From NCBI GenBank assembly GCA_900765705.1, contig CAAFSR010000324.1:1-10022 (forward strand): a stretch of DNA of 10,022 bases. The letters run 5' to 3'. A program made the position numbers and the translations under genes. Below are positions 1-6,666 of the stretch, one piece after another. Position 1 is the stretch's first letter, and the number at the start of each line of letters is the position of its first letter. The notes beneath the pieces were generated by a model. The model saw nothing but the letters and a program-made list of their open reading frames with translations, was not told where the DNA came from and made no database searches. This DNA is from an uncultured Faecalibacterium sp. Lineage in GTDB: Bacteria; Bacillota; Clostridia; Oscillospirales; Ruminococcaceae.

Positions 1-126
1 AGCAGATGGACGAGCGAGGAATACCTGCGTTTCCTGCGGCAAAACGGCTGGACGGTGCGGAAAAGCGCTGTCCTGAAAGCCTCGTTCCCGCTGACCTATG
101 CCGAGTGTGTAAAAATGGAGGTGTGA
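1..126 (+). CDS. C-terminal fragment of an unidentified protein, possibly a SAM methyltransferase (5' end outside window)
   Basis: An open frame enters from the left edge and runs 41 codons to a TGA at 124-126. The visible tail contains EEYLRFLRQNGW followed by an alternating hydrophobic stretch (TVRKSAVLKASF) and ends TYAECVKMEV. A helix followed by a beta strand near the end is the usual layout of class I SAM-dependent methyltransferase C-termini, and the next gene is such an enzyme, but this match is by general look only. The stop is one base from the ATG of the next gene at 128, and that gene's GGAGG ribosome binding site (117-121) lies inside this reading frame, so the two are almost certainly co-transcribed and translationally coupled. 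Coding status is likely; function is not established. Confidence 0.6.
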   Translation, partial: SRWTSEEYLRFLRQNGWTVRKSAVLKASFPLTYAECVKMEV

Positions 127-127
127 T

Positions 128-733
128 ATGTCATTCTTTGAAAATACCCGCAAGCCCGTGGGCTTTGGCGGGAAAATTATGGTCGCCATGATGAATCTCG
201 GTCACAGCGCCGTGGCCCGGTGGGGGCTTCAATTTCTGAATACTGCGCCGGACGCCAAGGTGCTGGACTGCGGCTGCGGCGGTGGGGCGAACATCCGACG
301 GCTGCTGAAAAAATGCCCACAGGGCGTCGTCAAGGGCATCGACTATTCGCCCGTCAGCGTGGAGAAGCCGAAAAAGGTCAACGACGTCGCCATCGCGGAG
401 GGTCGCTGCGCCGTTTTGCAAGGCAGCGTGGCAGATATGATGTTTACGGACAACTGGTTCGATGCGGTGGCGGCCTTTGAAACCGTCTATTTCTGGCCTG
501 ATCTGCCTCGGTGCTTCCGGGAGGTTTACCGGGTGCTGAAGGTCGGCGGGACATTTCTCATCTGCAACGAAGCAAACGGCGACACGGACAAGGACGAGAG
601 GTGGACGGAGATCATCGGTGGCATGACCATCTATAAGGACACCGAGCTGAAGGCGTATCTGGAGCAGGCGGGCTTTCACGAGGTGCAGATACACAAAAAG
701 AAAGGCTGGCTCTGCGTCTCAGCGCAGAAATGA
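128..733 (+). CDS. Class I SAM-dependent methyltransferase (Methyltransf_11/UbiE-like)
   Basis: A 201-residue cytosolic protein with the full Rossmann-type SAM-binding core. Motif I is VLDCGCGGG (residues 45-53), the acidic post-I strand is GIDYSP (70-75, Asp72 expected to contact the SAM ribose), motif II is FDAVAAFETVYFWPD (111-125), and LKVGGTFLI (137-145) is the usual strand after the 'LKPGG' turn. About 200 residues is normal for the small-molecule methyltransferases of this superfamily. The ATG at 128 follows GGAGG at 117-121 with six bases between, which fixes the start. The upstream frame stops one base before, suggesting an operon. The substrate cannot be told from sequence: these enzymes methylate very diverse acceptors and there is no informative pathway neighbour. 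The fold call is firm; any more precise name would be a guess. Confidence 0.92.
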   Translation: MSFFENTRKPVGFGGKIMVAMMNLGHSAVARWGLQFLNTAPDAKVLDCGCGGGANIRRLLKKCPQGVVKGIDYSPVSVEKPKKVNDVAIAEGRCAVLQGSVADMMFTDNWFDAVAAFETVYFWPDLPRCFREVYRVLKVGGTFLICNEANGDTDKDERWTEIIGGMTIYKDTELKAYLEQAGFHEVQIHKKKGWLCVSAQK

Positions 734-748
734 GGGAGAAGCAGACAG

Positions 749-790
749 ATGAAGGACAAGAAGCTCCTATTCAACCGCAAATCGCATTGA
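749..790 (+). pseudogene. 13-codon ORF, probable broken 5' end of a gene
   Basis: Fifteen bases after the methyltransferase stop there is an ATG (749) preceded by GGGAG (733-737). It opens a frame reading MKDKKLLFNRKSH and then TGA (788-790). The frame ends where sequence related to an IS110 transposase begins (about 783). The basic, hydrophobic start resembles the beginning of a longer protein, so the simplest reading is a third operon gene cut off by the insertion or by a later deletion. The leading GGGAG is 11 bases from the ATG, longer than ideal, and no continuation of the gene is visible on the far side of the IS remnant. It could also be a chance ORF. Confidence 0.3.
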
Positions 791-1039
791 CAACGGAAAA
801 AAAGCCCGCTTCCTTCAATGTCAGTGCGATCGGTCTCCAGTATGTACTGGTATGTTCCATTACAATACGGATATCGCCTCCCAGTTTTTGAGTGTGGATG
901 CCAGCTTTTTCAAGTCACTGTTCGTGTGGTGGACCTCGAAAGGCCGAAGTACGATTTCGCCTCCGGGTCTCCGTACCGCAACTGTGCTTTTGCTCTTTGA
1001 CACATCGATACCGACGGCGGTAATAACAGCAGCTTCCAT
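783..1039 (-). pseudogene. IS110-family transposase remnant (N-terminal part, frameshifted and truncated)
   Basis: On the minus strand from ATG 1039, a frame reads MEAAVITAVGIDVSKSKSTV and continues through a segment with GGEIVLRPFEV and NSDLKKLASTLKNW. GIDVSK near the N-terminus is the hallmark of the IS110 DEDD (RuvC-like) domain and carries its first catalytic Asp. That frame stops at about 860. The neighbouring frame carries on the homology from 884 downward as LGGDIRIVMEHTSTYWRP, then ALTLKEAGFFSVVNA, where homology stops at about 783. Joining the two needs a one-base shift near 885: an AAAAAC run that would restore the frame if one G were present. The rest of the transposase, including the C-terminal catalytic-serine domain, is missing. 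This is a dead copy. A Met at 1060 in the same frame is an alternative start; neither has a clear Shine-Dalgarno site. Confidence 0.85.
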
Positions 1040-1183
1040 TTTTCTGACGTTTGCGAGCACAAGCGTTCAGCTCAAGCAATGCTTCGTTCTCTCAGCACAT
1101 CTTCATTGTAGCTTAGGTTTGGGCATCTGTATAGCTCACTGGCTGTGAACTTCTCAGAACCAACACCATTGTAGCAAGCAGTG
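1040..1183 (-). other. Non-coding leader upstream of the IS110 transposase, possible left end / bridge RNA relic
   Basis: No convincing gene lies between the candidate promoter and the transposase start. On the minus strand the stretch contains a clean hairpin at 1133-1151 (AGTTCAC, loop AGCCA, GTGAGCT, one G-U pair) and a small AAGC/GCTT stem at 1075-1085. IS110-group insertion sequences carry their guide (bridge) RNA here, so this is the expected position for it. The right-hand limit of the element was not found. Identification rests on position and local structure only. Confidence 0.3.
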
Positions 1184-1189
1184 CAGACG

Positions 1190-1218
1190 TATATACATCT
1201 GCTTATTTTGCGTTGCAA
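1190..1218 (-). promoter_or_regulatory. Candidate promoter reading into the IS110 remnant
   Basis: On the minus strand, TTGCAA (1213-1218) and TATATA (1190-1195) are separated by exactly 17 bases. Transcription would start near 1183 and run through about 140 bases of non-coding sequence to the transposase start at 1039. In IS110-group elements the non-coding left end upstream of the transposase is where the bridge RNA is transcribed, so this is a plausible bridge RNA/transposase promoter. No transcription evidence is available here. Confidence 0.4.
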
Positions 1219-1298
1219 AACGCTTGTTGGGGAATGCCCCAAGCCCCTTTGATCTGCATTTCCCAATGCAGGCTGCGCATCCCTTCGGGACGCTTTTT
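1206..1298 (+). repeat. Run of four consecutive hairpins ending in a terminator-like stem
   Basis: Four inverted repeats follow each other. TTTTGC-GTT-GCAAAA lies at 1206-1220, TTGGGG-AATG-CCCCAA at 1227-1242 and CTGCATT-TCCC-AATGCAG at 1254-1271. The fourth, at 1275-1293, pairs GCG with CGC and TCCC with GGGA around a TTC loop, with CA bulged, and is followed by TTTTT (1294-1298). The first three stems are perfect. The last looks like an intrinsic terminator in the plus direction, 37 bases ahead of the PAP2 start codon. The tract could be a structured 5' leader, an attenuator, or the end of a mobile element. No known riboswitch class was recognised. Confidence 0.55.
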
Positions 1299-1334
1299 AC
1301 CCTGTACACAACGAAACGAGAAAGAGGGAGCTTT

Positions 1335-1871
1335 ATGAACGCCGAACTCACTTTCCTGCAATTCCTGCAATCCCTGCACAGCCCCATGCTGGATGGAAGC
1401 ATGGGTTTTATTACCCGTCTGGGAGACTCCGGTATTCTCTGGGTGACGCTGACAGCGCTGCTGCTGGTGTTCCGCAAAACGCGGCGGGTCGGCTGCGTGC
1501 TGGCAGCGGCGCTCCTCATCGACGCTGTCCTCTGCAATCTTCTTCTCAAGCCGCTGGTGGCCCGCGTCCGTCCATGCGACATCCTCACGGAGGTACAGCT
1601 GCTTATCCCGCACCCGGACGATTTCTCCTTCCCTTCGGGCCATACGGCGGCGTCCTTCGCCTCGGTGACAGCCCTCTGGCTGGCCGGGAAAAAGCAGTGG
1701 GCGATGGCGGCTCTGCCGGTAGGCGTTCTCATCGCATTCTCGCGGATGTACCTCTGTGTCCATTACCCGACGGATATTCTGGGTGGTGTCATTTTGGGAG
1801 CTGCCTGTGGATGGGCGGGAGCATGGCTCGTAAAGAAAGCAGAGCGACGAATGGCCATCCCGCGGAGCTAA
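1335..1871 (+). CDS. PAP2-family membrane phosphatase (undecaprenyl-diphosphatase / lipid phosphatase type)
   Basis: A 178-residue integral membrane protein with all three signature blocks of the PAP2/acid phosphatase superfamily: KPLVARVRP (residues 72-80), PSGH (100-103) and SRMYLCVHYPTD (136-147). His103 is expected as the acid and His143 as the nucleophile that forms the phospho-histidine. Hydrophobic stretches at about 31-46, 53-70, 104-117, 123-136 and 148-165 are consistent with a multi-span protein. Bacterial relatives of this size typically dephosphorylate undecaprenyl diphosphate (BcrC-like), phosphatidylglycerol phosphate or other lipid phosphates; the sequence does not separate these. 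The frame stays open upstream to 1224, but the ATG at 1335 is chosen because it has AGAGGGAG directly before it and the extra 37 residues are not family-like and overlap the hairpin tract. It is followed by a strong terminator and appears monocistronic. Confidence 0.93.
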   Translation: MNAELTFLQFLQSLHSPMLDGSMGFITRLGDSGILWVTLTALLLVFRKTRRVGCVLAAALLIDAVLCNLLLKPLVARVRPCDILTEVQLLIPHPDDFSFPSGHTAASFASVTALWLAGKKQWAMAALPVGVLIAFSRMYLCVHYPTDILGGVILGAACGWAGAWLVKKAERRMAIPRS

Positions 1872-1881
1872 AAAAAGAAGA

Positions 1882-1924
1882 AGAGACCGCGGTGCAGCAG
1901 CTTGCTGTACTGCGGTCTCTTTTG
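1882..1924 (+). terminator. Rho-independent terminator of the PAP2 gene
   Basis: Eleven bases after the PAP2 stop a 16-bp stem forms between 1882-1897 and 1905-1920 (outer arms AGAGACCGC and GCGGTCTCT, inner arms GTGCAG and CTGTAC, with two G-U pairs). It has a seven-base loop and a TTTTG tail from 1920. An A-rich run just before the stem could give it weak activity in the other direction too. Confidence 0.9.
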
Positions 1925-2008
1925 TTATGAGGCAGACCCGCTTATCTGAGGGAACATCCCGGTTTTCCGCAAAAGCCCAAAAGACATGCAGGCAACTCAA
2001 TGCATCCC

Positions 2009-2028
2009 CCCCACACAAAGCTGTGGGG
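2009..2028. repeat. GC-rich hairpin of unknown role
   Basis: CCCCACA (2009-2015), loop CAAAGC, TGTGGGG (2022-2028) form a perfect 7-bp stem. It can be extended by CAT/ATG pairs across a three-C bulge, because the left side is a run of seven Cs. Neither strand has a T tract after it, so it is not a typical terminator. No gene is seen between 1925 and 2064. Confidence 0.45.
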
Positions 2029-2064
2029 ATGGATGGTGATTCACGGTAAAACGATAAAATTTGA

Positions 2065-2112
2065 AGAAAGCCTGAATGTCTGCGTAAAGCTGACGTTCAG
2101 GCTTTCTTTTTT
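2065..2112. terminator. Terminator at the end of the malT-mapP-malQ operon, probably bidirectional
   Basis: A 16-base inverted repeat pairs AGAAAGCCTGAATGTC (2065-2080) with its near-complement at 2092-2107, with an 11-base loop. It begins 11 bases after the malQ stop on the minus strand, where the tail is TCAAATTTTATCG and one internal C-A mismatch occurs. On the plus strand the same pair is a G-U wobble and the tail is TTTTTT (2107-2112), so it is the better terminator in that direction. It likely ends the malQ transcript and backs up the PAP2 terminator. Confidence 0.8.
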
Positions 2113-2118
2113 ATCTGT

Positions 2119-3621
2119 TTATGCCCAGTTCATCCGGCCATAGCGGGTGGTGATGCTGCAAATTTCTTTTTGCAGCTTTGGGGTCAGCTGGCTCTTTTTC
2201 AGCCGCCAGCGCCAGTTCTCGCCTACGGTGGAGGGCTTATTGATACGGGCGGAATTGTCCAGCCCCAGCCAATCCTGCATGGGGATGATACAGGTGGCAG
2301 CGGCACTGCGGAAGATAAGGGCAATCATGCTCTTGTAAAGCTGTGTTTCCGGCGTGGTGTAATCATACAGATAATCCCGCACCAGTGCACGTTCGGCAGA
2401 GGTGATGGTCTGATACCACGATACCAGCGTTTCGTTGTCATGGGTACCCGTGTAGGCCACGCTGTTCACCGGGTAATTATGGGGCAGGTAATCGCTGGCG
2501 CTGCCGGTGTCACGGGAGTCGAAGGCAAATTCCAACACCTTCATACCGGGGAAGCCGCTGTCCTGCACCAGCTGCCGGACGGTCTCGCTCATATAACCCA
2601 GATCCTCGGCAATGATCTCCCGCTTACCAAGTGCCTGCTCCACCGCACGGAACAGCTCGATGCCAGGGCCTTTTTCCCAATGGCCGGGTGCCGCGGTTTC
2701 ACTGCCGTAGGGAATGGAGAAATACTCATCGAAGCCTCGGAAGTGATCGATGCGAACCACGTCGTACAGCTCAAAGCAGTACCACAAGCGGGTGATCCAC
2801 CACTGATAGCCCGTTTCCCGGTGCTTTTCCCAACGGTAGAGCGGATTGCCCCAGAGTTGGCCAGTGGGCGAAAAACCATCCGGCGGAACACCTGCCACAG
2901 CGGTGGGAATGTTGTCCTCATCCAGCTGGAACATCTGTGGGTTCGCCCATGCATCGGCGGAATCCAGTGCCACATAGATGGGGATATCGCCGATGATGCG
3001 GATGCCCTTTTCGTTGGCGTAAGCCTTTAGTGTACGCCACTGCTGGTCGAATTTGAACTGGAGATATTTGTAATATTCCACCTCAAAATACAGTTCCCGG
3101 CGGTAGTAGTCCATGGCATTCTGCCAGCGCAGGCGGATATCCTCCGCCCACTCGATCCACGGGTTGCCCTCAAAGCGGCCTTTCACTGCCATGAACAGGG
3201 CAAAATCGTCCAGCCACCACTTATTTTTCTCGCAGAAGGCCGCAAATGCCTCGTTGTGGCCGATGTCGCTGCGGGAGTAGGCCAGCCGGAGCAGGCGGCC
3301 CCGCTCCTTGTAGAGCTGGCTGTAGTCGATATCATCTGCCTTGCGGCCAAACTTTGCCTTTTTGCATTCCTCTGCCGTGAGCACGCCCTCTTTGACCAGC
3401 TCATCCAGACTGATAAAGTACGGGTTGCCCGCAAAGGCCGAAAAGCTCTGGTAGGGGCTGTCACCATAGCTGGTCACACCCAGCGGCAGGATCTGCCAAT
3501 AAGTCTGTCCGGCCTCTTTGAGCCAGTCCACAAAATCGTATGCTTCCTGCGAGAAGCAGCCGATGCCGTAAGGGGACGGCAGACTGCTGATGGGCAGCAA
3601 AATGCCTGCACTTCTCTGCAT
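2119..3621 (-). CDS. malQ: 4-alpha-glucanotransferase (amylomaltase, GH77)
   Basis: A 500-residue cytosolic enzyme that transfers alpha-1,4-glucan segments between maltodextrins, releasing glucose from maltose and short oligomers and building longer chains. The N-terminus RSAGILLPISSLPSPYGIG is diagnostic for GH77. The catalytic residues are all present: Asp292 (nucleophile, in RIDHFRGF), Glu339 (acid/base, in AEDLG) and Asp395 (transition-state stabiliser, in GTHDNET). The positions nearly match Thermus amylomaltase (293, 340, 395), and the length is that of the short bacterial form without an N-terminal extension. The ATG at 3621 is preceded by AAGGAAGG at a good distance. It starts 16 bases after the mapP-like stop, as the last gene of the three-gene operon. 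MalQ lets the cell convert free maltose into substrates for the phosphorylase encoded nearby. No odd features were seen. Confidence 0.97.
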   Translation of the reverse strand: MQRSAGILLPISSLPSPYGIGCFSQEAYDFVDWLKEAGQTYWQILPLGVTSYGDSPYQSFSAFAGNPYFISLDELVKEGVLTAEECKKAKFGRKADDIDYSQLYKERGRLLRLAYSRSDIGHNEAFAAFCEKNKWWLDDFALFMAVKGRFEGNPWIEWAEDIRLRWQNAMDYYRRELYFEVEYYKYLQFKFDQQWRTLKAYANEKGIRIIGDIPIYVALDSADAWANPQMFQLDEDNIPTAVAGVPPDGFSPTGQLWGNPLYRWEKHRETGYQWWITRLWYCFELYDVVRIDHFRGFDEYFSIPYGSETAAPGHWEKGPGIELFRAVEQALGKREIIAEDLGYMSETVRQLVQDSGFPGMKVLEFAFDSRDTGSASDYLPHNYPVNSVAYTGTHDNETLVSWYQTITSAERALVRDYLYDYTTPETQLYKSMIALIFRSAAATCIIPMQDWLGLDNSARINKPSTVGENWRWRLKKSQLTPKLQKEICSITTRYGRMNWA

Positions 3622-3637
3622 CTTCGTTTACCTTCCT

Positions 3638-4456
3638 TTATAACTCGATCAAAACGCCCGCATGGTCGGAAACCTGCGGTTCCTGTGTGCCACGGAATAC
3701 CACCCGGCTGCTGCGCACCGGAACAGCCTTGGAGCACCAGATCTGGTCGATGCGCTTTTTGGCGGAAGCATCCGGGGCATCCCGCCAACCGTCAATGGCC
3801 TGCACAACGGTATAGCCGTCATCCCGCTGTTGTGCCAGCCGGTAGGTATCCTGCCAGCCGCTACAGAAGATGAGGTCGTAGCCCTCCCCCCGCACATCGG
3901 CCTCGCTGTTGAAATCTCCCAGCAGAAAGGCAGTCTGCTTTGCACCCGCCGCCTGCGACAGCTTTTCCCACTGGGCCGAGAAGGGTTCTTCTTTGTCCTT
4001 CCACCAGCCCATGTGCACCGCATAATACCAGACATCTCCTGCACAGATGCCCAGCGCACGGCGGGTCTTCCAGTAGCCATAGTCCCTGCTTTTGCTCAGC
4101 AGGAGGTTTTCGGCAGCGGCGATGGGGACACGGCTGAATACGGCCATGCCCTCATCATATCTGTCATAGCCGATCTTGGCCGGGAGCCAGCTCCAATGGT
4201 AGCAAACGCCTTTCTGTTCTAACATCCGGGCCACGGCTGCCGCATGGTTGTCGGCTCTCAGCGGAACGGCGTTGCCCGGACAGGGCGTGTAGCCCGCCGG
4301 GACAGCTTCCAGCTCCGGTGCGGCGGCTGTCTGGTTCACCTCCTGCAAAGCGAACACATCCGGCTGCTCCTTTGCGATAAACTCCACGAAAATTTCCCGT
4401 TTTGCCTCGTATTCCGGTTCGATGAGGCTGTGGGTATTCAATGTCAGCAGTTTCAT
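3638..4456 (-). CDS. mapP: Endonuclease/exonuclease/phosphatase-fold protein, probable maltose 6'-phosphate phosphatase
   Basis: A 272-residue protein of the EEP superfamily (metal-dependent phosphodiesterases/phosphatases). The catalytic set is complete: LTLNTHS (Asn7), LQEV (Glu39), VHMGWW (His148), LGDFNSE (Asp181, Asn183), RIDQIW (Asp237) and SDHAG (Asp264, His265). In Enterococcus faecalis the gene directly downstream of the maltose PTS permease malT encodes MapP, which dephosphorylates maltose 6'-phosphate. From memory MapP belongs to this superfamily, and the gene position here is identical. Together with malQ next door this makes a sugar-phosphate phosphatase far likelier than a nuclease. 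The specific activity is an inference from context. The start is taken at ATG 4456, six bases after the permease stop. A TTG at 4462 would add two residues. Neither has a clear ribosome binding site, so translational coupling to the permease is likely. Confidence 0.85.
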   Translation of the reverse strand: MKLLTLNTHSLIEPEYEAKREIFVEFIAKEQPDVFALQEVNQTAAAPELEAVPAGYTPCPGNAVPLRADNHAAAVARMLEQKGVCYHWSWLPAKIGYDRYDEGMAVFSRVPIAAAENLLLSKSRDYGYWKTRRALGICAGDVWYYAVHMGWWKDKEEPFSAQWEKLSQAAGAKQTAFLLGDFNSEADVRGEGYDLIFCSGWQDTYRLAQQRDDGYTVVQAIDGWRDAPDASAKKRIDQIWCSKAVPVRSSRVVFRGTQEPQVSDHAGVLIEL

Positions 4457-4462
4457 AAGCAA

Positions 4463-6640
4463 TTACAGAATATCGTTGATGTCAGATTTCAGAACATCTG
4501 CCTTGGGGCCGTACACGGCCTGAATGCCGTCGCCCTTGACCAGCAGGCTCAGAGCGCCCTCGGCCTTCCATGCGGCAAGGTCAGCGACCTTGGCGGGATC
4601 CTTCACGGTAACGCGCAGACGGGTCATGCAGGCATCCACCAGCACGATGTTCTCCCGGCCGCCCAGCAGGGCGATGATGCGCTCGGCCTGACCGTTATCG
4701 GACTTCTTCTCGGTCTTGGCGGCGGTATCGTCTGCGTTATCGTCGGTATAGTTGCCCAGACGGCCCGGCGTTGCCAGCTTGAGCTTGCCGATCATGAAGT
4801 AGGCAACAAAGTAGCCGATGGCAAAGAACGCAGCGACGCAGAGCACAAAGTTGATGATGTCACCGCCCAGACCAGCCTGCAGGGACATGGGGATGCGGGT
4901 GATGAATTCCAGATTGCCGAAGGAGTGCAGACGCAGATGGATGATGCCCGCCATGGCGAAGGCGCAGCCCTGCAGCAGTGCGTACACGATGTACAGCGGC
5001 ATGGCGCAGAACATGAACATGAACTCCAGCGGCTCGGTGACGCCGGTAAGGAAAACAGCCAGCGCGGTGGAGATGAACATGGACTTATAGTTTGCGCGCT
5101 TATCGGCATCCACCCGGCGGAACATGGCCAGTGCGATGCCCAGCAGCAGACCGGTGGCACCGATCATCTGGCCCACCTTGAAGCGGGCGGGGGTAACGGT
5201 AGCCAACAGGTTATTGTAAGCGGCCATGTCACCGGCCTTCTTGAAGTTGATGAGGTCATTGGCCCATGCCAGCCACAGCGGGTCCTGACCGAACACCTGA
5301 CTGCCTGCGTTGACGCCGGTAGCGATGGTGTAGGTGCCACCGAAGGAGGTGTAGTTCATGGGGATGGTCAGCATATGGTGCAGGCCGAAGGGGAGCAGCA
5401 GACGTTCCAGCGTGCCATAGATGAACGGAGCCAGGACCGGAGACGTCTCGGAAGAGTTGGCGATCCAGATGCCGAAGTTGTTGATACCGGTCTGGACCAC
5501 AGGCCAGAACAGCGACAGAACGATGGAAATGACCACCGAGTAGCCAATGACCACCATGGGCACGAAGCGCTTGCCGTTGAAGAAGGCCAGCGCATCCGGC
5601 AGCTTGCGGAAGTTGTAGTATTTATTGTACGCCACGCCGCCCACAAAACCGGCGATGATGCCCACGAACACGCCCATGTTCAGCGCCGGAGCACCCAGCA
5701 CGGAGGTAAAGTAGCCGTTGACGGCGATCTCCTGCCCGAACAGGGTGTGGGTCACGGCGTTGGGGTCTTCCAGCATGGCGCTGGTGACGCCGAAGATGTT
5801 GCCGGTGATGACATTGATGAGCGCAAAGGCCAGCACAGCCGCAAAGGCACCGCCTGCGCGTTCTTTTGCCCAGCTGCCGCCGATGGCCACGGCGAACAGG
5901 ATGTGCAGATTGTTGATGACAGCCCAGCCGATGTTCTCCATGGTGGTGCCGATGGTCATGACCGCCGCAATGTCGCCGCCGCCCATCTGCACCAGCTTGC
6001 CCAGACTGATCATCAGACCGGCGGCGGGCATGACGGCGATGACGGTCATCAGAACTTTGCCCAGCTTCTGCAAAAAGTCGAAGTTGATGAAGCTCTTCTT
6101 TTTCGGCTTCTCTGCGCTGGCCTCTTTGGCCGCAGGTGCCGCTTCCGCTGCCTCGGCGGGCTGTGCCTCTTTGGACGTCAGGGTCAGCACCGGCGTCTTG
6201 CCTGCCGCCGCGATCCCCTCGGCACAGTTCAGCTCCATATCGTCTGCGCCGCCGGTCAGGACGATGGACGTGATGGTGTTCAGGCCGCGCGCCCGGATGA
6301 GGTCAAGGTCTACCTTGGCCACGGGCTGACCCTCCTTGACGGTGTCGCCCTCCTTGACCAGAATCTCAAAGCCCTCGCCCTTCAGACCGACCGTTTCCAG
6401 ACCCACATGGACCAGAATTTCCAGCCCATTGTCCCCGGCAAAGCCGATAGCGTGCCTGGTCTCTGCGATGCTCTCCACTGTGCCGCTCACAGGGCTGCAG
6501 AACAGTCCATCGGACGGTTCAATGGCGATGCCTTCGCCCAGAACGCCGCTGGCGAATGTCTCATCCGGGACACTGCTCAGCGGTACAAGCTTGCCGCTGA
6601 AAGGTGCTGTCACAACAGCAGAATGTGTTATTGTTGTCAT
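4463..6640 (-). CDS. malT: PTS permease, fused EIIA-EIIC-EIIB, glucose/maltose family (maltose likely)
   Basis: A 725-residue membrane protein that takes up and phosphorylates a sugar using HPr-phosphate. Domain order is unusual. A Glc-type IIA domain comes first (about 1-155), with phosphoacceptor His78 in ILVHVG and the supporting His63. An Ala/Glu/Lys-rich linker (156-184) follows, then the IIC channel (about 185-625), with the family marks RKLPDALAFFNGKRFVP (345-361), HHMLTIP (421-427) and GVTEPLEF (533-540). The IIB domain comes last (650-725), with Cys671 in VDACMTRLRV as its phosphorylation site. Many IIBs and IIAs of this family sit as IIC-IIB-IIA, but A-C-B fusions are known in streptococcal glucose and maltose permeases. 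Maltose is inferred from the mapP-like and malQ genes behind it and the MalR-type operators; glucose remains possible. The ATG at 6640 has a perfect AAGGAGG (6647-6653). It is the first gene of the operon. Confidence 0.93.
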   Translation of the reverse strand: MTTITHSAVVTAPFSGKLVPLSSVPDETFASGVLGEGIAIEPSDGLFCSPVSGTVESIAETRHAIGFAGDNGLEILVHVGLETVGLKGEGFEILVKEGDTVKEGQPVAKVDLDLIRARGLNTITSIVLTGGADDMELNCAEGIAAAGKTPVLTLTSKEAQPAEAAEAAPAAKEASAEKPKKKSFINFDFLQKLGKVLMTVIAVMPAAGLMISLGKLVQMGGGDIAAVMTIGTTMENIGWAVINNLHILFAVAIGGSWAKERAGGAFAAVLAFALINVITGNIFGVTSAMLEDPNAVTHTLFGQEIAVNGYFTSVLGAPALNMGVFVGIIAGFVGGVAYNKYYNFRKLPDALAFFNGKRFVPMVVIGYSVVISIVLSLFWPVVQTGINNFGIWIANSSETSPVLAPFIYGTLERLLLPFGLHHMLTIPMNYTSFGGTYTIATGVNAGSQVFGQDPLWLAWANDLINFKKAGDMAAYNNLLATVTPARFKVGQMIGATGLLLGIALAMFRRVDADKRANYKSMFISTALAVFLTGVTEPLEFMFMFCAMPLYIVYALLQGCAFAMAGIIHLRLHSFGNLEFITRIPMSLQAGLGGDIINFVLCVAAFFAIGYFVAYFMIGKLKLATPGRLGNYTDDNADDTAAKTEKKSDNGQAERIIALLGGRENIVLVDACMTRLRVTVKDPAKVADLAAWKAEGALSLLVKGDGIQAVYGPKADVLKSDINDIL

Positions 6641-6666
6641 GATTTTCCTCCTTGGTTTCTCTTTGC

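Noticed and set aside
1072..1266. 64-codon minus-strand ORF upstream of the IS110 relic
   Set aside because: It crosses the candidate promoter and hairpins, has no clear ribosome binding site and shows no recognisable domain; it is more likely non-coding IS end sequence.
1224..1334. 37-residue N-terminal extension of the PAP2 protein
   Set aside because: The extra frame overlaps the hairpin tract, has no ribosome binding site and no family similarity, while ATG 1335 has AGAGGGAG directly upstream.
1203..2018. 271-codon open frame on the minus strand across the PAP2 gene
   Set aside because: It is antisense to a gene with all PAP2 motifs and crosses that gene's terminator; the composition is not protein-like.
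2170..3030. 286-codon open frame on the plus strand
   Set aside because: It is antisense to malQ, which has all catalytic residues; there is no independent support.
3638..4456. Reading the EEP-fold protein as a DNA repair exonuclease
   Set aside because: The operon position directly after a maltose-type PTS permease and before malQ fits a sugar-phosphate phosphatase much better, and no DNA repair gene is nearby.
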